NCBI GenBank assembly: GCA_018340805.1
Contig: JACMZG010001863.1
Coordinates: 25,816,849-25,880,848, forward strand
Source: Microvelia longipes
Taxonomy: Eukaryota; Arthropoda; Insecta; Hemiptera; Veliidae
DNA: 64,000 nucleotides
Direction: 5' to 3'
Shown: in pieces, positions 1-12,699 of the stretch
Layout of the letters: every line of letters starts with the position of its first letter
How positions within the stretch are numbered: position 1 is the first letter of the stretch
The notes under the pieces: model-generated
Told to the model about the DNA's origin: nothing
What the model saw: only the letters and a program-made list of their open reading frames with translations
Database searches by the model: none
Translations under genes and position numbers: made by a program

Positions 1-549
1 TAATATTGTGCATATCAATTATTTTGAGCTACATTTATTACTTCAAATCAAGTTCAAACATAATGAACATTCAAAATTGATAACATTATTTGAAATTTGA
101 ATTTCCGGGCATACTTGAACTTTGAACTCCCCCTCCAGTGTTGTCGAAGCCAGTTTAATCTAAAACACAAATTAAAAAAAAAAACATTTTTTTAATTAAT
201 TAACCATAATTGCAATTAATTAATTAGAAAAGTGTATAAATGTAAATACGCAAATTATAAAATAAAAATGGTTTTGCTAAAATCTGATATAAAAAAGGCA
301 ATGATTACTGGACCAATCAAATTTAAGCATTCTAGTAACGAACTTTTCTAACGTTCTTTCCCCCCTCTCTAAACATAGCATTTTTTCTTCAGAAAGTTTT
401 GTAACGGCTGTTTTACAGAGCATCCTAAATTTATTTCTTGATATTTAACTTAATTTTAAACTCTTCAGCTAATTAACTAGTGATTTAACTAACTAATCTT
501 ACTCTAAATTAATTTAATTTAATCTAAAATGCATAAATAACGGTAATAA

Positions 550-590
550 TTTGAAAAATTGTATTTCTGTCTCACGTTTTCTATATTCAG
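550..590 (+). promoter_or_regulatory. Candidate end of a non-coding first exon of CycB3 with donor site
   Basis: The bases CAG|GTAAGT at 588-596 form a consensus 5' splice site. The partner would be the acceptor ending at 2647 (pyrimidine-rich stretch, a CTAAT branch-like motif, then TATAG), five bases before the ATG codon at 2653. A TTTGAA hexamer, the core of the cell-cycle CHR element bound by MuvB-type complexes, lies at 550-555, but such hexamers are common in AT-rich DNA. Splicing here is inferred, not shown. Confidence 0.4.
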
Positions 591-2122
591 GTAAGTGTCA
601 AAAGGTTTATTTGATTCATCATCTTGTTATTTAATTATTTTAGACTATAGTATTTATTTTATGCATTAACATTCTTGTTTAAGAAGATAAATTATAGAAC
701 TTTATACTAAGTGTTGCTGTATAAACAACTTTTAAGTAAATTCGCATCATGATCAAGAGCTATGATTTTGATGATGATGCTATATTTGAACTTCGTCCCT
801 TTTTTCATAATTACATTTCTAGCCTTGCCTGGAATTGGTTAACTTTATTATGTACTTTGTAAGTATGTTGTACATGATAGAATAACTTTAACGTGTTGAT
901 AAAATATTAATTGTACAAATGATCGTTAAAGGTGCTCTATATGCAAGCTATACATTAGAGGTAGAGCTTCAAGATATTGTTTTGGATGAGTAGGAGTTCT
1001 TATTTATGCTATGCTAAGTTATTTATTTTTGAGGTCTATTGCATGTTCATTGCTATAACTTAATAAGCATTTTGGATGTGCCAGTAATAATTATTTATAA
1101 ATTCATAAACAGGTAGATAAAGTATACCAAGTAATTGCAATTTTTTTATGTCATTTGGCACATTTATAAATTTTAAATTTGCATCCCCGAATTCCTGCAA
1201 TTTCTTATTAAACTAGTGCGATCTACATTAATCACATATATCACTATATATCTTAAAATAAATCAATTAAAAAACTGTTGTGGAACAAAAGCTGATTCCA
1301 CTATACAAAAGTTTTATATTTTAACTTAATGTACTATCTAAGTGTCTTAAAATTTAAGCTCCAAGTCATAAAAATAAAGATTTATACAAATAGTGAAAGA
1401 ATAAAATCCTTATTTCACCAGAAACTAGAACAATTTTTCACCCAAACACATACATCTATAAACTTGATCCCAAATTTTTCCAAAAAAGTAAACATTTGAT
1501 ATAATTTTTGTAAATTCCTATGTTTTAAATAATGAAGCATATTAATTGTGACTTTTGTTTCAACATTAGCATTTACAAAAATTATTCATCGAATGCATCC
1601 TTTTTTAAGTCAGGGATTAAATATGTGTATGTTAGGGTAAAAATTGGTTTAGTATCTGCAGAAATAAATATTTTATTCTTACCCTATGTGTAATTTTGTA
1701 TTTTTATTGTTCATAGCTTTATATAGAAAGACAAAAATAAAAATTAAGTCAACCTATACAAATTTAAGCCCTTTGAAGGTAAAAAAGCAGAATTTTCAAG
1801 AGGTGCCTATAAAAACTGTGAATAGAATTTTGCTAAGCACTTCTTAAAGTAACATAATATCATATTATTATATTATGGTACATAATATATCATCATAATA
1901 ATTACTGTGTAACATATATTTATGGCTACATAAATATATGTACATAAATATATAAGTTACATAAATGTAACTAGAAATTTTAAATTTGATTCATGTTCTA
2001 AAAAGTAAATATAGGGCATGTAAACAGTTTAGAACTAAAAATCTTTCTAAATGGTGCTGTAGCGTATGAAAATGTTTTCTGGGCGCTTAAGGGTTAATAG
2101 TGACTTAAGTGAGTTTGAACAC

Positions 2123-2301
2123 CCTATAATACGACACACTGCTAAAATCAGTTGACACCGTGGGAAATTAATGGGAGGGAGCCAATGAGGTTAATCCTAG
2201 ATGCTAAACCACACCCTCAATTTCAAATCAGGCCAACCTTATTAGTTCCTCAACACTATATTCCCACACTGAACTGATTCTAGCTATGTGCCGTACTATA
2301 G
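2123..2301. mobile_element. Foldback MITE, copy A
   Basis: The two ends are imperfect inverted repeats: an arm starting CTATAATACGACACA with a CAGTTGAC motif is mirrored by an arm with GAACTGATT ending GTACTATAG. The inner parts (GAGCCAATGAGGTTAATCC and its mirror AACCTTATTAGTTCC) also pair, so the whole element can fold into one hairpin. Four related copies occur in this window. There is no coding capacity. Confidence 0.75.
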
Positions 2302-2652
2302 AATGGATTAAATTATATCACATTAAGAAAAAAATGAAAGATAAATTGCCAGAAATAAGAAAAAACTAGGAAACCCTATACAAATTTTAATGTTAATCAA
2401 CCTTCTGTTATCAATATCTTATCATCAAACCGTGAATAGATTGAATCCTTTATTGTCCTTTAGTGTATCGGTAAAAACCGTAGCATCTTCTATTAGTTTA
2501 GCCCCGGCTCAAGGCTTTGCCTTTTAGGGGTCTCCAAAAATACATTGTTTTTACACATGTTAAAAAAAAATAATTTGTAATTATTATTGGAGAAATAAAA
2601 TATTTATTTATTATTATTATGTTTCTTTTCCCTAATGGTTTTTATAGTTAAA

Positions 2653-5600
2653 ATGGCACCCGTCAGAATGAAGACTAGAGCTGATATTGGTCTTAAAGAA
2701 ACAGCTTTCAAACCCAAGCACGCACCAGTTGTTAGTAAACGTAAAGCAGATGGGTCTCCTCTTAAACCAGCTACTACTGGCCAAGTCAAACGTCACCTTG
2801 TTGATGAATCAGCTGTAAGTTGTATAATTCTCTCATTTATTTTTTTAAGTCTTGTTAAACATTGAAGAATTATTTATAGTTCAGTTTTTGGAAAACAAAT
2901 ATGATTTCTGTCAGAAATATTATGCAGTTCACATTTTGTCCACTAGGGAGTTAGCTGACATTTTCTTATGGTTGCACCTATCATGTTTTACCCTTATAAA
3001 TCAACATTATTTTTATATTTTTGCAAGAGATAAGAATTTTTCCTTCAAATATTAATTTTTATTGGTTATGTAATAACAATTAATCTAAAGTTTTTGAATT
3101 AAATCGTTATAATTGTAATTTTAAGTTATATTTAAGGCAATAAACTTTGGTCTGTGTATTCTTTACAATATAAAAAACATGTAATGTTCTTTTACTACAG
3201 TTTCTTTTTTCTTAGACTAAATTTTTTTTGTTTTTTTTTTAATTTTTCTTTAACTAAATGATAGTAACAATTATTTCAAATATTTTTTTTAAATTAAAAA
3301 TGCTTGTATTATCTGTTTCATTTCAGAAAGAAAATCAAGTGCTATTAAAAACCAAAGCCCAACTGCAAGCAGTGAAAAAACCTTTGGGCTTAAGAAACGT
3401 CAATGCTAATAATTTAGATCTTATCTCTAAAGCAGTGAAAGCTGCTGCCTTAAAAAAAGAATCAGTCATAGGTACTGACGCAAAAGAAAATATTGCTACT
3501 TTAAAAGCAAAATTCACTGATACTAAACTTGTGGCAACCAAAGTCACTAGTGTCACTGTAAAAAACAAAGAAACCAAAGTAGTTAAAGTCCAAGAGAGTA
3601 AAGTTAGTGAAGTTAAGAAGTTGGTCAAACCTCTTGGAGGAAGAGATGTTAACAGGATTTTAGTGAAAGAAGAACCCAAATCCAAACCTAAAACTGAACT
3701 CAAAGTTATTCCAGAAACCAAAGAGAATGTTGTATTAAAACCAGTTGAGAATAGAAGAACTTCTTTGATACCTGTTCCCAAGAAACCTGAACCTCAAGTC
3801 AGAACTACAGGGCCTGTTACCCGTCAATCTCTTAGTAGAAAAAGCACAGATAATGAGCAAAGTACCTTATACGAATCAGCTCTTGAGGATATGTGAGTAT
3901 TTTATTTTACACTGTTCAATTTATTTATTACTCTTTCTTTAATTTTGTCTTTGGTTAGTTAAATTTGTGCTGACACAGTCAATGAAAAATTATATTTCGA
4001 CTTATAAGTTTGTAAATAATTAGTATTGTTAAATAATAAATATTATGGGTGCATTATAATTAAATACAACATACTCTAAGTGAAACCACAAATTGGGGTT
4101 ACATGCAAGTAATATTGTATTTGTATTATTTTATATAATTGTAGCAAAATTTGTATGACATATTTTTTGTATACAGATAAATAAATAAATTAATGTATGT
4201 TTAGAACCTTTTGTCCCTTCAGGGTATCTACCTTGTAGGAAACAACTATCATATCTGTCTATCCACTGTGCTTAATGTTATTTTTTCATAAAAAAATGAA
4301 AGCACAGAATGGGTCTCAACTGCGGTATACAACCTTTACTCCACCTGAGGGGATATACAGTTGTTTAATTTAATAAAAATACATTGCTATTCTATACTAC
4401 TGGTTCAAGAAAGACGATTTTACTGTTGTACCAGTATCATATACAATATAGTTAAGTTGAATGTCCCTGCTTCTTATTGAATGAGTTCTAACACTGAGTG
4501 ACCATACCTTGAAATATTCTTTAGTTTATCATGTATATATGTATAAAAATGTATATAAATACAGATTTCAAAATAGACTGGTACTTATAAACAGTTTGAA
4601 TGATACGAGCAGTGCTAAGAAGTCTGTGAAACCCCTATCGTTTAAGCAGATCAGAGGTTTGAGGAAAAGGCCTCCTGGTGTTGAAGATTTTGATGCAGCG
4701 TCTCAGGACCTCTTCAGTGTTGGAAAATATGCCTTTGAAATCTTTGAATACCTTAAATCTCGTGAGGTTAGTATGTTTTAATTTATACTTGTTTGTTCAG
4801 AGTCTTATGAAATTTCTGAGTCCAAGAGGTTTTGAATTTTTGCGGGAAGGGTTCCATCACTCTCTTTAAGCATTTTTTAAATAATTTATTTTACACTGTT
4901 TTTTGCATTACATGCACTGAATAATCAGTTGTATTGTTTTATTGAAATCCTTTGTCACTTATTAATAATTGATAAAAAAATGTAGAATACAAATTATTTT
5001 TTTATTGTTCATACTATCGATTATTATTATATTCAATTACTATAATACATTTGTTCCTTTTCAATAGTTGTTGCATTATTTTGGTCTTAATTTAGCAGAT
5101 ATTATTAATTAATTGGACTCAGTTAAAAATTTGTTGTTGATTACAATTTGGTTTAATGTAATGTTCTGAAGATGCCAACCTCTAGCTTCTTCTGTTGTAT
5201 ACTGACAAAGTTTTACTTTCTTTTTCCCAATTTTGTTTAATTAAATACTTGATTTACTGGTGTAGAGTATTATTAGTCAATAGTAATTTATTATAAATAT
5301 TCATTTTACATTAATTGATTGTATTTTTTTCTAGCCTTTATTTAAAGTTAGTAATTACATGCTTAAGCAGAAAAATATATCTAAAAATATGAGAGCACTT
5401 CTAGTAGATTGGCTGGTTGAAATTCAGGAAAGTTTTGAGCTAAACCATGAAACACTCTACTTGGCTGTTAAACTGATAGATCTGTACCTTTCTAAAGTAT
5501 CTATTAACAAGGGCCAGCTTCAGCTTCTCGGCAGTACTGCCATGCTTATTGCTTGTAAATATGATGTAAGTCATTTAAACATTTTATTTAACTACTTTAG

Positions 5601-8600
5601 TGAACATTTTAACTGCACTTTATTCCATTTAATTTGATTTTGCTTCTCCATAAGCTGCATAGGTTAATCATAGCTGCATAGGTGACTGCTTAGCTTAATC
5701 ATTTTAGGACAAGTGCCAAAATTATGGACATAAGCAAATTTAATCATGGTAGTGTTGGCTGTTACCAAGCAACTTATAGCAAAAGTTACCTGCATACGTA
5801 ATATTGATCCTGTTGTTTTCATACCTCAATCTGGTCTGCACTGACAAGCCATTCTTATATTTGTTTCTTGGTACTTTTCAGGAAAGAATGGCTCCTTTAG
5901 TGGACGATTTCGTAGCTGCTAGTGATAATAATTTCACTGCTAAAGATGTCATGAATCTTGAATTCAAAGTTCTCAAAGCTGTCAATTATGATATAGGTTG
6001 CCCATTATCTTACAGATTTCTCAGGCGATATTCTCGGGTTAGTAAACATTCATTAAAAATTACTCTTTCTCAGCATGTCTTTCAGCTCATTTGAATATCC
6101 ATTCAGTAAATAGACTGCAGGTGATATTTATCAGTTGTTATAAATACTGGGGTTTTCAGTATAAAATAATATGAATTTCTGAAAGGCTAATTTTGTTAAA
6201 ACTCCAATAATAATTTAACTTTTAGCAATTGTCTTGTTAGTGAATATTTTTATCTTTTATTAATTTTATTGATTATTGTCAACAGTAAATGTATTTGACA
6301 TCATGCTCATACTGTTTAAAGTGACTTGACAGATTTGACAGGAGGAATCACCCAGTGGTGATACTCCTTGGCATGGTAATTGTGTTTGAATAGATAATTA
6401 GTTTAATGTCTCTTCTTTTTGTAATTGTTACATTTTGTTTAGATGTATTCAAATTTCTGTTTTTTTTTTAATTTTTCTAGTGTGCCAAATTGGATATGAG
6501 CCTTTTAACTCTCGCAAGATACATTTTAGAAATGTCTCTTACGGAATACTCTATGAGTTTGGAATCTGAATCAAAGCTGGCTGCAGCTGCTCTCTATTTA
6601 GCTCTTAGAATGAAAAATGAGAGCACTTGGACTCCCACCTTAGAATATTATAGCGGTAAGAATCTAATACTGAGAATGAAAAAAGATAATTTCTGGACTC
6701 CGACCTTAGAACACTATAGTGGTAAGAGATTAATTTTGAAGTTAAACTGAAACATTTATAGACCAACTAGTTGGGTTATAATGAATCAGTTTCACTTCAC
6801 TAATGAATTTCTTGGTGTGAGTTGGTTTTTCATGTAGTCTCTTTAGTCATCCTTTGGTATAGTATAACACACGGTTATAATCAGTTGACAGCATGGAAAA
6901 TAATGCGAGGGAGCCAGTAAGGGTAATACTGGATGTTAAACTATTTCCACAATTTTATATTAGACCAACCTCAGTTCCTTAACACTGTTTGCTCACGCTC
7001 TCAACTGATTATAACTGTATCTAATATTATAGTGTAGTATTTTATTAAAAAATGTAATTGTTACTGTTCAACAGGCCCATAGCCAGCCAGAACTTTGGGG
7101 GGGAGGGGCTAAACCAATCCCAGAGAAAGTAATGTTTTACTTATCTTTAGAGGGACTTCCGCTAAAAACTATTTCCTCGAGTGATCTTTTCTAGAGGGAG
7201 CTAGCCTCTCTGGCAATGGCCCTAAAGTATTTATTTATTTTAGTTCATAATAATCTGTAGATTCTCTCTTAAAAGAAACTGTGGTTGCTTTCTAAACAGC
7301 ACCATCTAAACAAATATTGGCTCAAAATCTGTTTCAGGCCATTTTGAAACTTAAAAATAAGGGAGGTCTGACTTGAAAGAATTAAGAATAATGTGTAACA
7401 AAACGCATAAAAAAAAAGAATATAACAGTAATTAAATGATGTCAACGTCTGTAGATAAATCTTAAATGCACCTTGAGAGTAAAATGCTATTTTCCCCTAG
7501 CAGTAGTTACATACCCGGCTTTGCCTTGGGAGTTAAATGCTTTGGTTCATTCGGCTCTCGCCCTAGGAACCAACTATCTGCTCAGGGAAATAATAGCATT
7601 CTTTACTCTTTTGGTGCAAATTTGGTGGTTAATGTGCATAATTATTGTAAAAGTGACTTAAATGTGAAAATGATTTATTTGATTTATCTATTTTTTGGTT
7701 TGCTATCAAATACACTTAATTGCATGTCTGATCATTAATATGGGCATGGGTGCATTATTATAGGAAACTCAAATTTTTTAGGGCTTACAAAAAGTAATCA
7801 TTTCTTTTTTACATGTTCATAATAAATTGACATAACTGAAATTTTATACCAAAGAATCATTACAAAAACTTTGTATAACATTATCCCCCTTCCACCTGTG
7901 TAATTATAGTGTAACACACAGCTGAAAGCAGTTGACAAGGTGGGAAAATAATGCCTGGGAGCCAATGAGGTTATTCCTGGATGTTAATACACATTCGCCA
8001 TTTCAAATCAGATCAACCTCATTAGTTTTTTAACTTTATTTTCCCATGCTGTCAAATGATTTTAGCCATGGGTTATACTTTAAAGTACTTAGTACATTTA
8101 CCAATAAATCTAAAAACATTATATACATTATCCCCATTATATTAAAAGATTATTAATATTAAATTCTTACGTTAGAACTATTAATAATATATTACTGTTT
8201 TGGGGTGAAGCTATCTCTGTTTAGCTTATTACTTTCTATAAGCATCTCTTGACTCTCTCTCTCTCTAGCAATTAAAATTACAAATAAAATTATTTATGTA
8301 AAAGCTGTGTATAATTTAATTTTCTTTTACGGATTCATATAATATGAATATTTTTTCAGGTTATAAATTAGAAGAATTTAAAGATATTGTCTTAAATCTT
8401 AATACAATGCTTCATCAGAAGAAAAAAGAAAAATTAATGACTATTAGAAAAAAATACTCTCATCAGTAAGTTTTTAGTTGTTAATATTATCTTTGATCTT
8501 TTGTAAAAGGAAAGAACTCTCTACTGTTTCTTTTCATGTATTTATTTATGTCCTTTTTCACCACCGAAAATAATAATAATTTATTTCCTTCTTAATAAAA

Positions 8601-8777
8601 TATCTACAAATTTTAAAATAATACATAAACAATATATAACTCTATATTTTTTACGTTTTAAGAAAAACAAAGTTTGTTGTTTTTTTAAAATTAATTTTAA
8701 ATATTTATTTCAGAATTTTTCACTGTGTAGCAACTTTACCTCTTCTAGATGAAGTAGATTTTCCTGAAGCAACGTGA
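2653..8777 (+). CDS. CycB3: G2/mitotic-specific cyclin B3, eight coding exons
   Basis: Cyclin B3 binds and activates CDK1 in the nucleus during mitosis and meiosis and is destroyed by the anaphase-promoting complex. Exons are 2653-2814, 3327-3892, 4565-4766 (or from 4595), 5335-5565, 5882-6037, 6481-6655, 8360-8465 and 8714-8777. All have GT/AG borders and matching phases and give about 553 residues. The basic, disordered N-terminus (residues 1-250) carries three KEN degradation motifs (near 55, 107 and 186) and two LG-x-R-x-VN stretches that may act as a D-box. Before the fold comes the family motif PPGVEDFD. The N-terminal cyclin box begins with MRALLVDWLVEIQE and ends LIACKYD...MAPLVDDF. 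The C-terminal box includes the PLSYRFLRRYSR segment and KLAAAALYLALRM. Exon 3 has two in-phase acceptors ten codons apart. The end of exon 6 is tandemly duplicated with a second in-frame donor. I am confident of the family because the sequence around VEDFD and the long N-terminus fit B3 rather than A or B cyclins. Confidence 0.93.
6602..6733 (+). repeat. 66-bp tandem duplication over a CycB3 splice donor
   Basis: Two copies with a 66-base period cover the end of CycB3 exon 6 and its splice donor. Each copy reads RMK...WTPTLE.YSG followed by GGTAAGA. The donors fall after 6655 and 6721. The reading frame stays open through the second copy, so use of the second donor would add 22 residues to the C-terminal cyclin box. 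The copies differ at several positions, so the event is not very recent. Confidence 0.85.
6858..7032. mobile_element. Foldback MITE, copy B, in CycB3 intron 6
   Basis: The element starts TATAGTATAACACACGG and ends with the mirrored TAACTGTATCTAATATTATA. Internal arms contain GAGCCAGTAAGGGTAAT and CCAACCTCAGTTCC. The CAGTTGACAG / CTCAACTG pair marks the inner border of the terminal repeats. It is intronic and non-coding. Confidence 0.75.
7905..8083. mobile_element. Foldback MITE, copy C, in CycB3 intron 6
   Basis: This is a second copy of the same family in this intron, starting TATAGTGTAACACACAGC and ending GGGTTATACTTTA. The inner arms GAGCCAATGAGGTTATTCC and CCTCATTAGTTTTTTAAC pair. It is about 870 bases from copy B and in the same relation to the flanks. 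Confidence 0.75.
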
Positions 8778-10660
8778 TTTATCTACTAATTACTCTTGGT
8801 GTGAGGACTGTACATTTTAACATAGTCATAGAACAAAATTGTAATCATAAAGTATGAAACTCATCAAAGGTAAAGTATATTTAAATAATTTAAAAAATAG
8901 TGCTATTAACTTGTACTTAGAAAATAGACTGAAATAACTCTAAAATAAAAAAAATTGTAAATTATTTTATTTTTTTTTTAATTTAATTATAATTGGATAA
9001 TATAAAAATGACCGAATGATAAGGTTGATATTTTTTAAATTTATTTACTTAACAGCATTTAATTTAAGATAGGCAATTTTAAAATAATGCAATGCAGCAT
9101 TTTAATATTACTGTTCTTAATGTAAAAAACTAAAGTTCTAAATTTACTTATACTTAGCCACTTTAGACTATCATATAATATTAGTGGTACCATACTAAGT
9201 TTAAAGAACTTTAACTGTTTCTTGGAACTAAATGAAATTAATATGTTACATTAACTAATCTATCATTAATTTATATAATTATAAAAATGTATAATTAATG
9301 AAAAAAGAAATATTAATAGACTGGAAATAGTACGTCAAAAAAATTTGTTGTATAATTAATGCCTTCTTAAAATTTTAAATCTTATATGGTTTACCATAAT
9401 CAAATCGGTTATTCTTATTTGCATTTTTAATGAATTCAATTACGTTTGTATTATTTCTTCTGATTAAAGAGTAAGGTTTTTCTTTTTCCTTATTTTAAAC
9501 TTATTTTTGTTAATTTTATTGATTTGTTCATTGTATGTTTGTACAACTGACGTCGTTTTTATAATTTTTAATTTATTTGTAATATACTTTTGTAAATATT
9601 GTGATTTTATTTCATAGTAATAATTTTTTAACATTAATTTAGCACTTTATGTAATTTGTAGATATATTTTAATATTTTTTTACAGTTAAGGTGATGTTAT
9701 TATGTGTTAATTATGTATTATTGTTGTCAATATTAAAGAATGAACATAAATAATTATTAGACATCTTATTGGACAATGCATAATTTTTCTTTAATTTTAT
9801 TTTAATCAGAATTGGTTGCAGGCAATTATTCCATTCCACTTAATGATTCCGAATCATTCACATCGCTTTTGTTGCTATCTTAAGGAAACATTAAACAATC
9901 TGAAATATTGAATTCATATTGTAGCATTGCCTTACTTACATTATTTATCTTCTAGTTATCTGGTAAATATATTAATGACTTTAGAGAACTATCTCTGCTT
10001 TATTATTTATTCTACTTCTATTTTAATGTAATAATGATTTAAAGACCAGAATTTCTAACACTCTTTATGCTTTTGATATGTTTTGTTATTATAAAAATTT
10101 ATTGTTTCTTGAATACTTTGTAATAAAATGAATAAATGTTTTTTTTTAAATAAAGAAAATAGTTTATTATTATTTGTTTTTATGCTGATTTTTACTAAGA
10201 TAATATAGCTTATCTCTACCAAATTATATAATATATTTTAAGTAAAATAAAGGGCTCAGCTAGTAGTCATACATTTTTATCATTTAATTATAATTCTTCT
10301 TGATTAGGATTGAAAGTTTTTTGAAATATCTGTTATTTAAGATGTGGAGCTTTCATTAAGAATATAAAACAGTTGGGTTGAGGTAGGCCCATAAAACCAG
10401 CATGCATCATATTATGTTTCCAAAATTAAATTAAAACCCTCTACTAAACAAACTCCTTAGTGTGAAGTTTCTTTAAATAGAAGTACTCAATGAAAGTATT
10501 TTACAATACCATAGGACAAAAGCACTGACACCCCTCAGTGGTTTTTTTTAAAAAATAAAATAGAAGTCTTCTAGGCGAGGTAGAAGAAAGCTAAATCGAG
10601 TTGAGATTGGTTTTCAGCTCAATTGGACATTCTAAATGAGGCAAGTGGCATATTTACATA
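8778..10660. other. CycB3 3' flank, AT-rich
   Basis: This stretch holds the CycB3 3' untranslated region and downstream AT-rich DNA. Several AATAAA-type hexamers occur, for example in the run near 10122-10156, but I cannot say which is used. I see no coding sequence or repeat with clear borders. Confidence 0.45.
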
Positions 10661-10662
10661 TA

Positions 10663-11400
10663 CAGGGTGGTCCAGCTAAGAAGGACAAGACCTTTTTCTC
10701 GGAAACTATGACAGCTAGAAGGATGCGGTTTTCGGCGTTGGATTCAATGTAATAGTGAGCAGACGAGAAAAATCCGTTTTCGGGCGCGCTTCGCGCCTGT
10801 CATAGAGATGTTAATGCTAACTTTTTTAATTTTATAGTTAGGTATAGGGAACTTTTTTTTGTTCTTTAAAGAATGAAAAATAAGGAAGATTAGTGAAGAC
10901 CGCATCAAAATCGGACAATTTTTTAACCGAGCTATGATGAAAAAACATTTTTTTTAAATTTAGCTCACTTCGGCGCCATTTTGAATGATGTTGCATTTAA
11001 ATAAAATTTATTATATGGACATATTTTTTAAACTAGAAACATTGCTTAATAAAAAAAATTCAAAAGTTGTTATTCTAACTTCATTTTTAGGTGTAAAATA
11101 GTCGTTAAACATAACAAAAACAAAAAAAATATGGTTTTTCTAAGATACCATGAAAAGTAAGATAGGGACTATAGTTTTTAAGGTTTGTACAGTTAGCCAA
11201 CATAAAAAGCAACAAAATGAGTTATTTACAGGGTTGTAGTTGGTGGGCACACCCAAATTAAAGACTGCAGGCGGATGAAGTGTTTACTGCTATGGGCCAA
11301 GTTGTCGAAGAGGTTAATCCAGGCAAAAAAAAATCTTAAAAATAAAAAAACTTAAAAAACTATAGGCATAATATCTATGATACTACCGGAGTTTTGCAAA
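10663..11400. repeat. Dispersed repeat beginning with ACAGGGTGGTCC
   Basis: The segment opens at about 10663 with TACAGGGTGGTCCAGCTAAG, a form often found at the ends of interspersed repeats in arthropod genomes. It runs on with no open frame of interest, through a short GC-rich palindromic motif (GGCGCGCTTCGCGCC near 10783). The right border is unclear. I identify it only as a probable interspersed repeat. Confidence 0.35.
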
Positions 11401-11409
11401 ACATGAATA

Positions 11410-11855
11410 TTGACACAATATAATTGTGCGAGAGACACTAGAAATGTAACAAGCAAATGCAATGCTAAATCTGGGAACTGTTGTCCATCATTCGTCATCA
11501 TTGATGCCTCGACATAATGTCATGTCCCATTTCTGTTTCGTTACGTCTATAAATAAAATAACTTCATCAGGGCACCGACAGAGCCTGAACTCACTCTGAC
11601 CTTCAATTAATTCCGAAGAATATGTTGTGAAGTACTTACCAGACACGAGCGGTGCTCTCTTACCGCCATTGTGCATGAGTCAGAGTGAGTTCTGTCGGCG
11701 CCCTGATAAGTTAGACGTAACGAACGAAACAGAGTGGGACATGACATTATGTCAAGCCATCAATGATGTCGAATGATGGAACAGTTCCTAGATGTAGCAT
11801 TGCATTTTGCTTGTTACATTTCCTAGGTGTCTCTCGCACAATTATATTGTGTCAA
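11410..11855. mobile_element. Long foldback element with arms of about 190 bp
   Basis: The left end TTGACACAATATAATTGTGC is mirrored by GCACAATTATATTGTGTCAA at the right end. The arms continue to pair inward through the AGAGACAC, TTGCATT, GACATAATGTCATGTCCC, GACGTAACG and CACTCTGA blocks, leaving a loop near 11605-11665. There is no transposase gene, so this is a non-autonomous foldback or MITE-like element. Confidence 0.8.
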
Positions 11856-12309
11856 CCATAGGCATATTTGAATAAAAAATATTCGCACTACTTTAAAGCC
11901 TATTTACAAGTAGTAGTATAGTAGTATTGTAGTATTTACAAGTAGTAGTATTGTAGTATCAATTGCAGCATTTTTTTTAACTTCATAGCCACTGATCATA
12001 GCTTTATTACAAGCTGAGTAAGAGCTAAAAGAACAACATAAAACTCGCCTTAAGGATGCTGGGTACTTGTGCCTTTCACTCTACTGTAGGGTTACGCAAA
12101 GTGGGAGTCCGTTGGAAAGATTATAGGGGGTCTGAAAGCTAATGTGCAAAATATTATAGCAAATAAATAAGTAAAGAAATTAATTAATTAACTTCCATTA
12201 TCATAACAGTTTTAATATGTAATTAGTTCTATATATAATAAGTAAGGTAATTATGTGAATGTTATAGATAAGTCTATGAATCAAGAAATTTTCTACTAAG
12301 TTAATACTA

Positions 12310-12342
12310 ATAGATGTTTAGTTACTAACTAAACATCTATTT
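12310..12342. repeat. Short perfect hairpin
   Basis: TAGATGTTTAGTTACTAACTAAACATCTA is self-complementary around its centre, in a region without genes. No U-run or neighbouring gene suggests a function. Confidence 0.6.
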
Positions 12343-12484
12343 CCTGTTGTTATAAAGAAGGCCAAAAAAAATAGGTGTTCAAATATTGATTACAGAGATT
12401 ATTTTTGTTGGAGATACAATTAAGGGCATTCTCCCTTTAAATTGAATGAATCAAGGACAAAATGAAGGTTATATAAAATTGTTT

Positions 12485-12660
12485 TTGGGCTAGATATCAC
12501 GATATATCAGGAAATTATATAATCTTACCAAAAACCGCTTGAGTGTTAAAAACTCCCCGCCAAGTCTTTGGTCCAAAAAAATAGGGAAATCAACTTTTCT
12601 TTCCCACCAAGTCAAGTCTGTTTTGGTTGGAGACGGTTATTGGCATTTCAAAGTGAAGTT
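12485..12660. repeat. Dispersed repeat related to 44980-45110 in inverted orientation
   Basis: The block with ACCAAAAACCGCTTGAG, AAAACTCCC, TTTGGTCCAAAAAA and ATCAACTTTTCT matches the reverse complement of a block at about 44980-45110. It has no coding content. The shared order of motifs over more than 100 bases rules out a chance match. Confidence 0.6.
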
Positions 12661-12699
12661 GCTAGGCAATACTAAAGGGCCTTATTTATATTGAGAGAG

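Larger units (their letters stand above)
1..2652. other. Upstream region and probable first intron of CycB3
   Basis: I see no protein-coding gene in this AT-rich stretch. It contains a strong candidate splice donor (CAG followed by GTAAGT at 591), a good acceptor just before the CycB3 start codon, and one copy of a foldback MITE at about 2123-2301. The rest, including a run of TA/ATA-rich repeats around 1850-1980, shows nothing I can name. Confidence 0.5.

Noticed and set aside
3335..3781. 148-codon frame antisense to CycB3 exon 2
   Set aside because: It is the shadow of a Lys-rich coding exon. The plus-strand reading fits cyclin B3 with KEN motifs.
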